From Kiritimatiellia bacterium (GTDB lineage Bacteria; Verrucomicrobiota; Kiritimatiellia; RFP12; UBA1067), in NCBI GenBank assembly GCA_027858965.1, contig JAQIBS010000068.1, forward strand, positions 1 to 34,103: a DNA stretch of 34,103 nt, in the 5' to 3' direction. The notes under the pieces are model-generated. The model searched no databases. It had not been told where the DNA came from and was given only the letters and a program-made list of their open reading frames with translations. Position 1 is the first letter of the stretch, and every line of letters starts with the position of its first letter. The position numbers and the translations under genes were made by a program. Below are positions 33,986 to 34,103 of this stretch, piece after piece.

Positions 33986-34103
33986 AGTAGAGTAGCACTC
34001 GGGGGTTTATGCCCGAGGCCCTCGTCGAACCGTAGATAGAGATTTCCACTATACGGCTCTCCCGTTATCCTCGTTGTAAGGCATGCACAGGGAAACCCGA
34101 CTT
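33986..34103 (-). mobile_element. 3' end of a group II intron (domains V and VI), rest outside the window
   Basis: On the minus strand, 34059-34027 reads as a 33-nt hairpin. Its arms GAGCCGTA and TACGGTTC pair along their full length (one G-U), with an AGC triad, a GAAA apical motif and a bulge before the 3' arm, as in domain V. Immediately downstream a CTCGGG/CCCGAG stem (34017-34012 with 34003-33998) fits domain VI, and CTACTCTACT follows as likely intron end. Sequence above 34060 would be domain IV and the reverse-transcriptase gene's end. The boundary near 33986-33990 is approximate. Confidence 0.65.

Overview
The window reads like a chromosomal segment from a PVC-superphylum bacterium, most plausibly of the Kiritimatiellota/Lentisphaerota type. 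This is inference from gene content: a Chlamydia/Bacteroidetes-like parE-parC pair, a sulfatase, a heparinase II/III-like lyase, GH28- and GH29-like proteins, a DUF1080-like protein, and a large hydrazine-synthase-alpha-like protein fused to a formylglycine-generating-enzyme-like domain. No rRNA, tRNA or CRISPR array was seen.

Layout. 1-2127 (minus strand): the 5' part of a CE15-like esterase, an exported protein with DnaJ-type zinc-finger repeats, and a HAD phosphatase. 2462-7145 (plus): an exported cyclophilin, a terminator-like hairpin, then parE and parC overlapping by 4 nt. 7146-7543 is a structured intergenic region with a good promoter. 7544-9774: a FixJ-like response regulator and a soluble REC-PAS-histidine kinase. 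9833-16939: a tightly packed envelope/EPS-like run: CBM-like secreted protein, O-antigen-ligase/Wzy-like membrane protein, a bifunctional OlsF-like acyltransferase, RecN, and a fusion of two exosortase-associated-type hydrolases.

17175-31732 is an accessory polysaccharide-degradation region: a truncated LysE-family gene, heparinase II/III-like lyase, NodB/GH29-like fusion, GH28-like beta-helix protein, DUF2007 protein, DUF1080-like protein, sulfatase, exported fuconolactonase-like amidohydrolase, the HzsA-like/FGE-like fusion, and an internally deleted MFS transporter. Together they suggest breakdown of a sulfated, possibly fucose- and uronate-containing glycan; the substrate is inferred. 31733-34103 holds a decayed SASA esterase remnant, a secreted protein made of two LamG-like repeats, and, at the right edge on the minus strand, what looks like the 3' end (domains V and VI) of a group II intron whose body lies outside the window.

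Two short dispersed repeat families recur between genes, and one copy cluster sits inside a coding sequence. Several genes (LysE, MFS, SASA esterase) show truncation or internal deletion, so the accessory part looks like it is in flux.
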